From Roseovarius sp. A-2 (GTDB taxonomy: Bacteria; Pseudomonadota; Alphaproteobacteria; Rhodobacterales; Rhodobacteraceae), in the NCBI RefSeq assembly GCF_002072155.1, contig NZ_BDIY01000010.1, forward strand, positions 62,001-126,000: a stretch of 64,000 nucleotides of DNA, written 5' to 3'. Below the pieces are notes generated by a model. It saw only the letters and a program-made list of their open reading frames with translations, was not told the origin of the DNA and did no database searches. The position numbers were made by a program, and so were the translations under genes. How positions within the stretch are numbered: the stretch's first letter is position 1; every line of letters starts with the position of its first letter. Below are positions 52,602-62,117 of the stretch, piece after piece.

Positions 52602-52766
52602 ATGTCCCGCAAAGATGCACATGCCTTCGCCGCCTCCCTCGCCGCCACGCTCATGGTTTCGATCGTCGTCTTCCAGGCAAGTGATGGAACCTTTGGCGCC
52701 GTCCCCGCCGATGAGATCGACGGAGACGAGGTACAGGTGGTGGGTGAGATCGACCCCTGGGCGTAA
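52602..52766 (+). CDS. Small exported or membrane protein
   Basis: This 54-residue product from the ATG at 52602 is preceded by AGGAG at the right distance. It has a Lys/Arg-containing start, a hydrophobic stretch (FAASLAATLMVSIVVFQA) and an acidic end (EIDGDEVQVVGEIDPWA). It may be a signal peptide with a very short mature part or a single-pass membrane peptide. No family recognised. Confidence 0.5.
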   Translation: MSRKDAHAFAASLAATLMVSIVVFQASDGTFGAVPADEIDGDEVQVVGEIDPWA

Positions 52767-53020
52767 CGCTCACGGGATCGAAGACGGCTCGGGTTCGGAG
52801 CAAGGCTCCGATCCGGGCCTTTCGCCTGTCCACCGTTCCGGCCGGCCGGCAGAATGAGCCGACGATGGTCGGCATGCCTTTGGATTAAGAAAACAAGCTC
52901 GAGCGTCAGCCAACCTGGCTTTGCCCAGACATCAGCGGTCAATTGCAGTGCAATGAATGCAGCTTGAACATCGTCAGGGTTCGTCGGAAACTGCGTTGTA
53001 TTTGGTTCAGGTCACGTCGC

Positions 53021-54073
53021 ATGCTCTACAAATCATTGATTTCCTTATACGGTTCATCGCTTGCGGGTAAATCGGCTCCTGCTGACGACCTGGTTTGGCA
53101 CTTTACGCCGTCCGAGGATCTGAGGCTTTTTCGCGAGTATGCGCTCGATGCCCTACAGCAGGCAAAAGTATACCTGCTCGACCATATGGCTGCAGCCTAT
53201 GCCGATACGCTTCATGACGCAGTCGCCAAGCAGGCTTCGGAAACCGGTCTTCCCGCAATGGCCATTCTGGGTGAGGTAAAGCTCCCCGCCGACGTTGTTT
53301 GGGTCGAATTTGACGATAGAGAGCTGGGTGTCGCGCGCTTTGAACGGGCTTCACATGTAACGAGACATGACGACAAACCCATAGGCACTGGTCTACGCGG
53401 CTATCTCATCGATGATCGAAACAATGGCCACTTGCGCATCACGATGTTCCATCGCCGCGACAATTCGCGGGTCGTCGATCCAATCTGCGCTTTGCTCGTG
53501 AAGCGAACTCCGACAGGCGAGTTGAACTACGACAACGTCGAAGTCGAGTTGAGCCGTTCCATGGTCGAATTCCGTGTGCGGAGCGGTGATACGATGGAAA
53601 TGATCAACGGTCGGCGCACGGTGCACCAAGTTGAAACAGGCTACGATCTTTTCATCCCCTACGCGCTCTTTGCGATGCTGGCTTCCCCGGACTTGGGTGG
53701 CATCATTCCCACGGAAAACGAGACGTTCACAGCCAAGGATGCCAAGACCGCTCGAAAATTCGGGAAGTCCTGGATTCTAGGCGCGCAGAAATCCCATCTT
53801 ACAATCCGCATTGGTCCGCAGGCCGCGGCTCACATGGAGGAGCGGCAGGCTCGCCTTGAGTTCGAGCGTCAGGTCCAGGACGGGCGAAGCGGCCCTGTTC
53901 GCCATTGGGTGAGCGAACATGAGCGGCGCTATCGCAGCGGTAAGGTTGTGTTGGTGAAGGGGCACCACAGAGGGCAATTGCCTGCGCCTAATCTGCCAAC
54001 GCGTGTGATGGGACCAAGACCCGAGGCAACGATTTTCGAGTTGGACGCAGTTGATCCGTCCAACCCGGACTGA
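53021..54073 (+). CDS. Protein of unknown function in the island backbone
   Basis: Starting at the ATG at 53021 (MLYKSLISLYGSSLAG), the product has 350 residues; a start at 52943 would add a Cys/Arg-rich extension that I doubt. It is soluble and mixed alpha/beta, with WHFTPSEDLRLFREYALDAL at the start, VVWVEFDDRELGVARFE near 105 and a basic C-terminal third. No catalytic motif or family was recognised. Confidence 0.65.
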   Translation: MLYKSLISLYGSSLAGKSAPADDLVWHFTPSEDLRLFREYALDALQQAKVYLLDHMAAAYADTLHDAVAKQASETGLPAMAILGEVKLPADVVWVEFDDRELGVARFERASHVTRHDDKPIGTGLRGYLIDDRNNGHLRITMFHRRDNSRVVDPICALLVKRTPTGELNYDNVEVELSRSMVEFRVRSGDTMEMINGRRTVHQVETGYDLFIPYALFAMLASPDLGGIIPTENETFTAKDAKTARKFGKSWILGAQKSHLTIRIGPQAAAHMEERQARLEFERQVQDGRSGPVRHWVSEHERRYRSGKVVLVKGHHRGQLPAPNLPTRVMGPRPEATIFELDAVDPSNPD

Positions 54074-54108
54074 ACCCGGAGTTTTCCATGCAGCCATGTC
54101 GTCTGCCG

Positions 54109-54450
54109 TCAATCTATCCTCGCCACATTGACGAACAGCCGTAGTTTCCGGCCGTGACCGGACCAGGTCGCCGCCAAAAGCTCAGGGTGCCGGAAACCCT
54201 GAGATGCCGGCGCACAAGCGGTTTCAATTCTCCCCGATCAGTTCGGCCAGAAAGTGGTTCATCCCGTGGCGATGGCTTCCGCCTTGGTGCAACCTTTCGC
54301 CATCTGCCAATCCGAGACCGTGGAGATTGACCTGGCGACTTTCTTCCGCATTTTCTGCAGAGCGTTGGGCGACAATGTCCCGAGATCGAAATCAGCCGTT
54401 GGTGCGGTCCGTGTCCGGGATGTTCCGGTATCGATAGCCTGTCGCGACAA
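54109..54450 (-). pseudogene. Decayed H-NS-family nucleoid protein gene
   Basis: The start of the frame encodes DFDLGTLSPNALQKMRKKVARSI, like the coiled N-terminus of alphaproteobacterial H-NS proteins. The end (54109 to about 54195) encodes GFRHPELLAATWSGHGRKLRLFV, matching the YRHP..TWSGRGRKPRW DNA-binding motif. Between them lie in-frame stops at 54259 and 54238, and a neighbouring frame has MNHFLAELIGEN, so frameshifts separate the two halves. A functional H-NS would silence foreign DNA; this copy is broken. Confidence 0.65.
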
Positions 54451-54827
54451 GGCCCTGCATTCCCCTGCAGGGAAGGGCAGGGGGGCGAGAGCTGGTGATC
54501 GTCACTTTGGCCGCTGGTGGGGTGCTGGGCTTTGGGTCAAACAGTTCCGATCGGCTAAGGGACATGGTCTGGCATGGGCTCCCCGCATCTCTCTGCTTTC
54601 TAGGCCATCCCTTCGACTGACAATCCCCTAATCCCGTTCGGTCTCCTGCGCGCAACCCCGCGTCAGTCCGGGCCGTGTTGGCCGCCTTTGGCGTCCTGCC
54701 CGCTCCACCCCGGCCCTCTGGGGGTTTCCGGCGTCCATGCTGTCCGCCGTGCACGCGTCATCCGACGGGCTTCTTCAGGGTCTTGTCGAAGGGACGGTCC
54801 CGAAGACAGGACACACAGGAGCTTATC
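54451..54827. other. Region upstream of ssb without a supported gene
   Basis: This 377-base stretch has no coding frame that I accept. A near-perfect palindrome around CCCTGCAGGG lies near 54461-54477 and could be a regulator site. The ssb promoter must lie in the right part. Confidence 0.35.
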
Positions 54828-55232
54828 ATGCAGAACATCGTCATCCTCGCCGGCAACATCGGTCAGACCCCCGAAGTCCGCACCACCCAGGGCGGCACCA
54901 AGATCACCAACTTCAGCCTCGCCACCTCCCGCCCCCGCCTCTCGGAAGGTCGCGTCCTGCGCGACGAGAACGGCTACCGGATCATGGACACCGAATGGCA
55001 CCGCATCACCTGCTTCAACGGTCTCGGCAAGACGGTCGCCGAGCACTGCGAGAAGGGCATGAAGGTCCTCGTCCATGGCCGCATCCACTACAGCAAGTGG
55101 ATCGACAGCATGGGCAACGACCGCTACGGCTGCGAGATCATCGCCGAGAAGGTCGATTTCCTGAGCCGCCCGAAGTCGGCCGAGAACGAAAACCCCGAGC
55201 TGGTCGACCGCGACGACGAGATCCCGTTCTGA
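54828..55232 (+). CDS. ssb: Single-stranded DNA-binding protein
   Basis: This 134-residue protein begins MQNIVILAGNIGQTPEVRTTQ, has the OB fold (TEWHRITCFNGLGKTVAEHCEKG) and ends in DDEIPF, the acidic tip that recruits partner proteins. ATG 54828 follows CAGGAG. It is shorter than chromosomal SSB, lacking the long Gly/Gln linker, as is usual for plasmid and island copies. It coats transferred single strands. Confidence 0.93.
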   Translation: MQNIVILAGNIGQTPEVRTTQGGTKITNFSLATSRPRLSEGRVLRDENGYRIMDTEWHRITCFNGLGKTVAEHCEKGMKVLVHGRIHYSKWIDSMGNDRYGCEIIAEKVDFLSRPKSAENENPELVDRDDEIPF

Positions 55233-55450
55233 GGAACGGGGTCTCCCGCCGGGCCTCCCCCCTCGGGCCCGGCTGGCAACCCGCCGGGCTCGAACGGTCT
55301 ATCCGGACCGGACCTTCGCCGTCCGTGCGGCGAATTCACACTCCGAGCCCATAGTGACAAATGCGGCGATTTGTCTGGATGGCAGCAATTGAGCGTCACA
55401 CTGACGCTTAATCTAAAACGCGACGCCGCGTACCGGTAGTCTGGCAAGGT

Positions 55451-55918
55451 TCATTTGCTCCATGAATGCACATGAACATCACGCCCAGAGTGACCCTTCA
55501 TGATCTTGACGGCCAGTTCTTCTCGCTCCTTGTCACGAACCCGGACCCAGAGAAGGATACCGCCGTGCTCGATCTGTTTCGTGTAATAATCCTTGTGGTG
55601 TTTGCCCACGCGGCGTGCCAGCAACGTTCCGATTACTGCCGCCGGGCTGCCACCGATTGCAATGGCGGCTATGGATGCGGCGAGCGTGCTGATCGGCGTG
55701 AGCATCGCGGCCATGGCGATGTATGAGCCGACAAAGAAGAACCCTCCGACTATGGCGCCTTCCAGTTCACCAATGGCTTCCTCGGAGACGAAATGCGCGC
55801 GCGGGGCCAGCGGGTCGTCTTCCAACTTGGCCGACCGCCAGAATGCCTTGCCGAACTTTTCTTTCAGAACCTTTTCGTCCGCCAAGAGGCTACTGTCGGA
55901 ATGATGAATCCCGACCAT
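55451..55918 (-). CDS. Membrane protein of unknown function, start uncertain
   Basis: From the only ATG the protein has 155 residues: a charged N-terminus, then two hydrophobic Gly/Ala-rich segments (GAIVGGFFFVGSYIAMAAM and ISTLAASIAAIAIGGSPAAVIG), then a basic tail ending HVHSWSK. The coding frame continues upstream with sensible sequence (AVGVFDTFKDLQQAFYDLR, up to about 55975), which looks like the first strand and helix of a general-stress-protein-17M-like domain. No ATG, GTG or TTG is seen there. A frameshift or unusual start is likely. Confidence 0.6.
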   Translation of the reverse strand: MVGIHHSDSSLLADEKVLKEKFGKAFWRSAKLEDDPLAPRAHFVSEEAIGELEGAIVGGFFFVGSYIAMAAMLTPISTLAASIAAIAIGGSPAAVIGTLLARRVGKHHKDYYTKQIEHGGILLWVRVRDKEREELAVKIMKGHSGRDVHVHSWSK

Positions 55919-56128
55919 TCGCAGATCGTAGAACGCTTGTTGCAGATCCTTGAACGTGTCGAAAACGCCGACGGCCTCCTGCTTCCAATTTGCCAGTTGA
56001 TACCTTTGAACATATTCGGGATATGCAATGCATTGACGTGGGTCAAAGACTGCACGACGGTCTGGGCTTACCGATTACCGGCGAAGACAGCTCGACTCGC
56101 GCCATTTTGCTTCAAGGAGACCGCCAAG

Positions 56129-56524
56129 ATGAAGGGTTTTGCCGACGACATTGAAAAGCTGACCGAAGAGAATGACAACTTCCGTGAGGTTCTCTATACT
56201 GGAAAGAGCATTCAACTGGTGCTCATGGCGCTCAAGCCGGGCGAGGAAATCGGCGAGGAAGTTCACGACGACCGAGATCAGTTCTTTCGTTTTGAAACAG
56301 GAAGCGGTGAAGTCTGGATCGACGACGTGGCTAACCAGGTGAAGGCTGATGACGGTGTTATCGTTCCTGCAGGGGCCAAGCACAACGTCATCAACACCGG
56401 ATCGGAACCACTGCGTCTTTACACAATCTACGGGCCGCCCGAGCACGTCGAAGGCACCGTCCACAAGACCAAAGCTGAAGCCGACGCATCGCACGAACAC
56501 TTTGATGGGCGTACAACTGAATAG
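56129..56524 (+). CDS. Cupin-domain protein
   Basis: This 131-residue protein starts at the ATG at 56129 behind AAGGAGA. The two cupin motifs are visible: GEEIGEEVHDDRDQFFRFETG (near 38-58) and VPAGAKHNVINTG (near 78-90), with His and Glu residues that would bind a metal. The tail is His/Asp-rich. The substrate is unknown; small single-domain cupins serve in sugar or stress metabolism. Confidence 0.85.
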   Translation: MKGFADDIEKLTEENDNFREVLYTGKSIQLVLMALKPGEEIGEEVHDDRDQFFRFETGSGEVWIDDVANQVKADDGVIVPAGAKHNVINTGSEPLRLYTIYGPPEHVEGTVHKTKAEADASHEHFDGRTTE

Positions 56525-56976
56525 CATCACACAGGAGATGGACACACTGGCGACTGAGGTGCCCCTAGTTTCCTAGACACCTGCCTCGTTCGGTTTCCAC
56601 TGCCTGATCTCGAAATCAACGAGCACGATCGGCCGGCTTCTCAGCTGCGGAGCAAAGTGAGAATTCACGCCGCCGCAGAACTTTCGGTGTTGCGTGCGCA
56701 CGCAGCAAAAAATGAACTCACAGGATGGGCTCGAACCGCGTCTTCGCCCCAACTGATACGCACGGCGGCACAGTGCGGATAAAGTGCGCTTTCGATGCAG
56801 GCGCACCAATGGCCGCATGTGGGCGCGGCCCGTCAAGATCGAAGCAGAACGCTCATCCATTTGACCCACAGGCCGCTGTGTTCAAGTAAATCTCCTGTCT
56901 GGACAAGGTATCCTCAGGCTGTGCATTTCTTTGAACGATGCATTAATCCTGCTTTTGCAAGTTTGAAGGAGCTGCG
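56525..56976. other. Region between the cupin and lysR
   Basis: This 452-base stretch has no gene that I accept; a 98-codon frame on the - strand (56573-56869) is Arg/Cys-rich with no domain. The sequence CCCTAGTTTCCTAGACAC at about 56563-56580 resembles the ends of some IS3-like elements, but no transposase is found. The lysR promoter lies near 56900-56976. Confidence 0.35.
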
Positions 56977-57897
56977 ATGAGAAAATACGCGTTGCCAGCT
57001 TTGTCCCAGCTTCACACGTTTGAGGCGGTCTCCCGGCGGATGAGCTTCACTGCCGCCGCCGACGAATTGTGCCTGACGCAAAGCGCGGTCAGCCGACAGA
57101 TCAAGGCTCTGGAGGCCGCGCTTGGCCGACCCTTGTTCCTGCGCAAACACCGCGCCATCGAGTTGACGCCCGAGGGTCGGCAGTTGTTTGATGCGGTGAG
57201 GCGGGGGCTGGATGAAATCGGGCGCTGTGTGACGGAGTTGCGTGCGACTGGTGATGCGCCTCAGATCACGGTTGCAGCCTCGGTTGCCTTCTCCTACTAC
57301 TGGCTGATGCCGCGGCTGGTGCGGTTCTCCGAACGTCACCCGGATATCGACCTGCGCGTTCTGGCAACGGACCAGGCAGTTGACCTGACACGAGACGAGG
57401 CCGACGTCGCAGTGCTTTACGGCGAAGGCGCCTGGGAGGGAGTTGAATCCCGGAAGCTGTTTGCCGAGAAGGTCTATCCGGTTTGCAGTCCTACCTACCT
57501 GCGGGGTCACCCCGAACTGCGCCGCCCTGCCGACCTGCTCGATCAAACACTTTTGCACCTGGATGGCGGCGGTAATATCTGGGGCGCTGTCGACTGGCAG
57601 GTTTGGCTGGCGCTGCAAGGTGTCACTGGCCAGCCGGTGCGCCGGGGCATCCGTCTGAACAGCTATCCGATGGTGGTGCAAGGGGCGGAGGTCGGGCGCG
57701 GTGTTGCCCTGGGGTGGAGCTACATCACGGATGAAATGCTGGAAAGCGGGCAACTGGTTTGTCCATTGGATTTGCCGTTGGAGACTCGGCACAGCTATTA
57801 CATCGGCGCATTGCAGGACAAGGTGACGCAGCCCGAGATTGCCGCCTTTCTGCAATGGATGATGGAAGAATGCAAACCTGGCGAAGCCTTCGCATGA
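56977..57897 (+). CDS. LysR-family regulator, GcvA-like
   Basis: This protein of 306 residues has an N-terminal winged helix-turn-helix (LSQLHTFEAVSRRMSFTAAADELCLTQSAVSRQIKALEAALG, about 9-51). A substrate-binding domain follows (ITVAASVAFSYYWLMPRLVRF). The sequence resembles the GcvA group that controls glycine and related metabolism. It lies 91 bases before the MttB-like gene on the same strand, so it probably controls that operon. Confidence 0.9.
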   Translation: MRKYALPALSQLHTFEAVSRRMSFTAAADELCLTQSAVSRQIKALEAALGRPLFLRKHRAIELTPEGRQLFDAVRRGLDEIGRCVTELRATGDAPQITVAASVAFSYYWLMPRLVRFSERHPDIDLRVLATDQAVDLTRDEADVAVLYGEGAWEGVESRKLFAEKVYPVCSPTYLRGHPELRRPADLLDQTLLHLDGGGNIWGAVDWQVWLALQGVTGQPVRRGIRLNSYPMVVQGAEVGRGVALGWSYITDEMLESGQLVCPLDLPLETRHSYYIGALQDKVTQPEIAAFLQWMMEECKPGEAFA

Positions 57898-57988
57898 TCT
57901 GTGGGAATGCGTCGCATTCAAAATGATCGTTTGAGAGAACCGCTAATTCGCAGCTTACTGAGCCTCGGGAAACGCCGCGAGGTCGCTC

Positions 57989-59542
57989 ATGTCCGCAATC
58001 GCTATTCGCAATCCGAACCGCCGAGGCCGCACAAGGCACGAAGCAGCCGCAGTGGCAGCCCCCGTCAACCCGGGTATGGTTGGCGGGCAGTACCATCCCC
58101 TCAGCCAATCAGAGATGGTGCGTATCCACGAACTGGTGCTACGGCTTTTGGCTGATCTTGGTCTCAGCCAGATCACCCCCAGCCTTGAGGCGCGCGCCGT
58201 CACGGCTGGCTGCTGGGTGGACGATGCGGGCCGCCTGCGCTTCCCGCGCGCATTGGTCGATGATGTGATTGCGCGAACCAGGCGGAAGTTCATCTTGCAC
58301 GGAATAGACCCCGCGCATGATATCGAGATCGGCGGCAAGCGGGTGCATACGGGCACCGGCGGGGCGGCCCCGACGATCATGGACTTCCACAGCGGCAAAT
58401 ACCGTGAAAGCACGTTGGCCGACCTCTATGACATCGCGCGGCTGGTGGACCGGATGGACAATATCCACTGGTATCACCGCTCGGTCGTGGCGCGGGATAC
58501 GAATACGATCCTCGATCTGGATATCAACACCACCTACGCCTGCCTCTCGGGCACCACGAAATCCATCGCGGTCAGCTATACCGACAGCACCAGCGTGCGT
58601 GCCGTGATCCCGATGCTGGACGCCGTGGCAGGCGGTGAGGGCAAGTTCCGCGAGCGCCCCTTCTGCACGGCTGTCTGCTGCCATGTCGTACCGCCCATGC
58701 GGTTTGCGACCGAAAGCTGCGATGCTCTGGAGGCGGCGGTCGAGGCCGGCATGCCAATTCTTCTGGTGGCCGCAGGCCAGGCCGGGGCCACCGCGCCTGC
58801 CGCCTTGGCCGGGGCCGTCGCGCAAGCCTGTGCCGAGGTGCTGGCCGGGTTGGTTCTTTGCAACATTATTGATCCAAATTGCCGGGGCATCTTTGCCACC
58901 TGGCCCTTCGTCAGCGACCTGCGCACCGGGGCGATGTCCGGAGGCTCCGGCGAACAGGCGCTGCTTTCCGCGGCCTGCGCGCAGATGGCCGGTTTTTACG
59001 ACCTGCCCAACTCGGTCCCTGCGGGCATGACCGACAGCAAGCTGCCGGATATGCAGGCGGGCGGCGAAAAGGGATATACCATCTCGCTGGCGGCCCATGC
59101 CGGGGCTTCGATGATCCATGAATGCGCGGGTATGCAGGGTAGCCTGATGGGCACCAGTTTCGAAAGCTACGTGCTGGACAATGATCTGATCGGGGCGATC
59201 CTGCGCACCGTCAAAGGGATCGAGGTCAGCGAGGACACGCTGAACTTTGACACGATCAGCGACGTGGTGCTCGGGGAAGGCCACTATCTTGGCCATCCGC
59301 AGACTTTTGCCCGGATGAAGTCCGACTTTCTTTACCCCGGGATCGCCGATCGCCGCAGCATCAGCGCGTGGGAAGAAGCCGGTGCCCGCGACGCCCGCGC
59401 GGTCGCGAGGGACAAGGTGCAAGCGATTCTGGCGGAACACTTCCCCCGTCACATCCCCGAGCAGCTGGACCGGCAACTGCGGGACAATTTCAACATCATC
59501 CTGCCAAGGGCACGGATGTCTGCCGGTAATGGCACCTGGTAG
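57989..59542 (+). CDS. MttB-family (non-pyrrolysine) methyltransferase
   Basis: This 517-residue protein matches the trimethylamine methyltransferase superfamily: HTGTGGAAPTIMDFHSGKYRES (about 120) and a C-terminal TIM-barrel part with MTDSKLPDMQAGGEKGYT and AGASMIHECAGMQGSLMGTSFE. There is no in-frame amber codon, so it lacks the pyrrolysine of true MttB. Such members demethylate glycine betaine, carnitine or other quaternary amines and hand the methyl group to a corrinoid protein. No corrinoid protein is in the window. The downstream dehydrogenase fits use of betaine-derived dimethylglycine. Confidence 0.85.
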   Translation: MSAIAIRNPNRRGRTRHEAAAVAAPVNPGMVGGQYHPLSQSEMVRIHELVLRLLADLGLSQITPSLEARAVTAGCWVDDAGRLRFPRALVDDVIARTRRKFILHGIDPAHDIEIGGKRVHTGTGGAAPTIMDFHSGKYRESTLADLYDIARLVDRMDNIHWYHRSVVARDTNTILDLDINTTYACLSGTTKSIAVSYTDSTSVRAVIPMLDAVAGGEGKFRERPFCTAVCCHVVPPMRFATESCDALEAAVEAGMPILLVAAGQAGATAPAALAGAVAQACAEVLAGLVLCNIIDPNCRGIFATWPFVSDLRTGAMSGGSGEQALLSAACAQMAGFYDLPNSVPAGMTDSKLPDMQAGGEKGYTISLAAHAGASMIHECAGMQGSLMGTSFESYVLDNDLIGAILRTVKGIEVSEDTLNFDTISDVVLGEGHYLGHPQTFARMKSDFLYPGIADRRSISAWEEAGARDARAVARDKVQAILAEHFPRHIPEQLDRQLRDNFNIILPRARMSAGNGTW

Positions 59543-59565
59543 CCCCAACGAGGAAAGGAACAGCG

Positions 59566-61974
59566 ATGCAGTCTCATGCGAAAGTGGTGATCGTGGGTGG
59601 CGGCATGATGGGGGTGGGTCTTGCCTATCACTTGGCCGAGGAGGGCTGGACCGACGTGGTGCTGATCGAAAAGGGCGAACTGACCAGCGGGTCGACCTGG
59701 CACGCGGCGGGCCAGTGCCCCAGCTTCATCGGCAATTACAACATGGCCAAGATCCATCACTACTCCAACACGCTTTACCCGCGGCTGGAAGAGATCACCG
59801 GCCAGCCCGCGGGCTGGCACGGCTGCGGCGGCATCCGGCTGGCCACCACGCAGGAGGAGGTGGACTGGTTCAACTACGTCGCCGGTTTCGCGCCCAATGT
59901 GGGCTTCCACATGGAGGTGATCGGCCCCGACCGTATCAGAGAGCTAAACCCCTGGCTGCGGACCGATGGCGTTCTTGCCGGGGCCTGGACCAACATGGAT
60001 GGCCACGTGGACCCCTCCAGCGCCTGCAACGCCATGGCGGCGGGTGCCCGCCAGAACGGCGCCACGATCGTCCGCCGCAACCGGGTGACGGACATCAACC
60101 AACGGCCCTCGGGCGAATGGGAGGTGGTGACCGAACAGGGCAACATAACCTGCGAACACGTGGTCAATGCCGGTGGGTGCTACGCGCGCGAGGTCGGTCT
60201 TTGGGTCGGGCTGGATACGCCGATCACCAATATGGAACACCACTACCTCGTCACCGAGGCGTTGGACGCGTTCAAGGACTGGAAGGGTGAATTGCCGGTC
60301 ATGCGCGATCCGGCCACCGCCGGGTACTACCGGCAGGAGCAGAAATCCGGCCTCGTCGGCATCTACGAGCATTACGGAGCCAAGGAAGCCTGGGACAGCC
60401 GCGGCGGTTTTCCCGAATGGAACAGCGAGAACGAACTGTTCGCCGGTGATATCGACCGCATCGCGCCCTGGCTGGAACAGGCATTCGAGCGAATGCCTAT
60501 CTTTGCGGAGGCCGGGATCAAGCGCATCATCAACGGGGCCATTCCGCATACGCCCGACGGCAATCCGCTGGCAGGCCCCGCGCCGGGGTTGCGCAATTTC
60601 TGGCAGTGCTGCGGTGCGTCCATCGGTATCGCGCAAGGCGCCGGTGTCGGCAAGTATCTGGCGCAATGGATGGTCCATGGCGACAGCGAGATCAACATGG
60701 CCTGCTGCGACCCGCGCCGCTTTGGCGCCTTCGCCGACCAGACCTATACCCGCACCAAGAGCTTCGAGGATTATCACGAGATGTTCGTGACGCCCCTGCC
60801 CGGGCGCGAGGCGGCAGCGGGGCGCGAAGTGCGCAAGACATCGCTTTACGCACCGCTCAAGGCAAAGGGTGCCGCCTATACCACCGTCTTCGGTTGGGAA
60901 CGTGCAAAATACTTCGCCCCCGAAGGCTTTGTCGAAGACCTCCAATTTCGTCGCAATAACACCTTCGATATCGTGGCAGAGGAATGCCGCGCCGTGCGCA
61001 AACGTGTCGGCATCTGCGATCTGTCGAGCTTTGCCAAGTTCGACGTGACCGGCCCGGGGGCCGATGCGCTTCTGGACCGGCTGACCGCCAACCGCCTGCC
61101 GGCGAAACAGGGCGGCATCAACCTGACCCATGTGCTGTCAGAAAATGGCCGGATCATCGGCGAATGGACCATCACCCGGCTGGCCGATGACCGGTTCTAT
61201 GTGCTCACCGGGGCAGGGGCCGAATTGCAGGCGCTCGATCAGCTGAGCGAGGCGGGCAACGATGTGACCGTGACCAATCTGACCGACGATTACGGCATGT
61301 TGGTCGTGGCCGGGCCCAAGGCGCGTGATTTGTTGCAACCGCTGACCGACGCCGACCTCACCACCCCCAGCTTTCGCTGGCTGTCGGGGCAAGAGATCAC
61401 CGTTGCCGACGTGCCCCTCCGTGCCCTGCGCGTGAACTACGTGGGTGAACTTGGCTGGGAACTGCATGCCCCGATGGCGGAACTGGTAAAGCTCTACGAT
61501 GCCATTTGGGAGGTCGGCGAACCCCACGGCATTGCCGATTTCGGCGTGCATGCGGTGAACAGCCTGCGGATGGAAAAGGCCTATCTCGGTATGAATACGG
61601 AACTGACCAACGAGATCACACTGATCGAGGCCGACAGCACACGTTTCTATGCTCCCGACAAGGGTGATTTCCGAGGCCGTGCCGCGACCGAAGCTGTCCG
61701 CCAGAAAGGCGTGGCTACGAAACTCGTCTATGGCGAAGTGGACGCCTCCGATTGCGACATCTACGGTGGCGAGGCAGTCATGCAGGGCGACAGGGTGGTC
61801 GGAGTCTGCACTTCGGGCGGCTACGGCCATGCGACGGGAAAGAGCCTCGGGTTTGCCTATGTTAAACCGGACGCAACCGACGGGCTGGAGGTCCTCATCC
61901 TGGGCGAACGCCGCGCCTTCACCCTGCTGGACGCTCCGGTTTGGGATCCTTCCAGCGCACGGCAAAAGGCATGA
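59566..61974 (+). CDS. FAD-dependent dimethylglycine/sarcosine dehydrogenase-like protein
   Basis: This 802-residue protein has the full four-part layout. An N-terminal DAO/FAD fold (VVIVGGGMMGVGLAYHLAEEG, about 6-26; GSTWHAAGQ covalent FAD region) is followed by an FAO_M linker near 390-440. GcvT aminomethyltransferase (FAKFDVTGPGADALLDRL, NRLPAKQGGINLTHVL) and the GcvT C-terminal barrel complete it. Such enzymes oxidatively demethylate dimethylglycine or sarcosine and pass the one-carbon unit to tetrahydrofolate. It lies 23 bases after the MttB-like gene. Confidence 0.9.
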   Translation: MQSHAKVVIVGGGMMGVGLAYHLAEEGWTDVVLIEKGELTSGSTWHAAGQCPSFIGNYNMAKIHHYSNTLYPRLEEITGQPAGWHGCGGIRLATTQEEVDWFNYVAGFAPNVGFHMEVIGPDRIRELNPWLRTDGVLAGAWTNMDGHVDPSSACNAMAAGARQNGATIVRRNRVTDINQRPSGEWEVVTEQGNITCEHVVNAGGCYAREVGLWVGLDTPITNMEHHYLVTEALDAFKDWKGELPVMRDPATAGYYRQEQKSGLVGIYEHYGAKEAWDSRGGFPEWNSENELFAGDIDRIAPWLEQAFERMPIFAEAGIKRIINGAIPHTPDGNPLAGPAPGLRNFWQCCGASIGIAQGAGVGKYLAQWMVHGDSEINMACCDPRRFGAFADQTYTRTKSFEDYHEMFVTPLPGREAAAGREVRKTSLYAPLKAKGAAYTTVFGWERAKYFAPEGFVEDLQFRRNNTFDIVAEECRAVRKRVGICDLSSFAKFDVTGPGADALLDRLTANRLPAKQGGINLTHVLSENGRIIGEWTITRLADDRFYVLTGAGAELQALDQLSEAGNDVTVTNLTDDYGMLVVAGPKARDLLQPLTDADLTTPSFRWLSGQEITVADVPLRALRVNYVGELGWELHAPMAELVKLYDAIWEVGEPHGIADFGVHAVNSLRMEKAYLGMNTELTNEITLIEADSTRFYAPDKGDFRGRAATEAVRQKGVATKLVYGEVDASDCDIYGGEAVMQGDRVVGVCTSGGYGHATGKSLGFAYVKPDATDGLEVLILGERRAFTLLDAPVWDPSSARQKA

Positions 61975-62117
61975 ACGTCGCGATGGTTAACAGTTGCACT
62001 TATGCGGCCGAACCATCCATCTGAGATAATCGTGGCGCAGTTGCCCCGCGCGCCAATGGCATCTTTCCTTGAGGGACCTGCATCCAATCGGGCCAATTGA
62101 TATGGATCAACGCGCAT

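Noticed and set aside
54254..54631. A 125-codon + strand frame before ssb
   Set aside because: It runs antisense to the recognisable H-NS remnant and has no domain.
56573..56869. A 98-codon - strand frame between the cupin and lysR
   Set aside because: Arg/Cys-rich with no domain and no convincing start; possibly part of an old IS, but not supportable.
58139..59548. A 469-codon - strand frame opposite the MttB-like gene
   Set aside because: Antisense shadow of a family-matched gene, with His/Arg/Gly-rich composition typical of such shadows.
59944..61131. A 395-codon - strand frame opposite the dehydrogenase
   Set aside because: Antisense to a four-domain enzyme with intact motifs; no own features.
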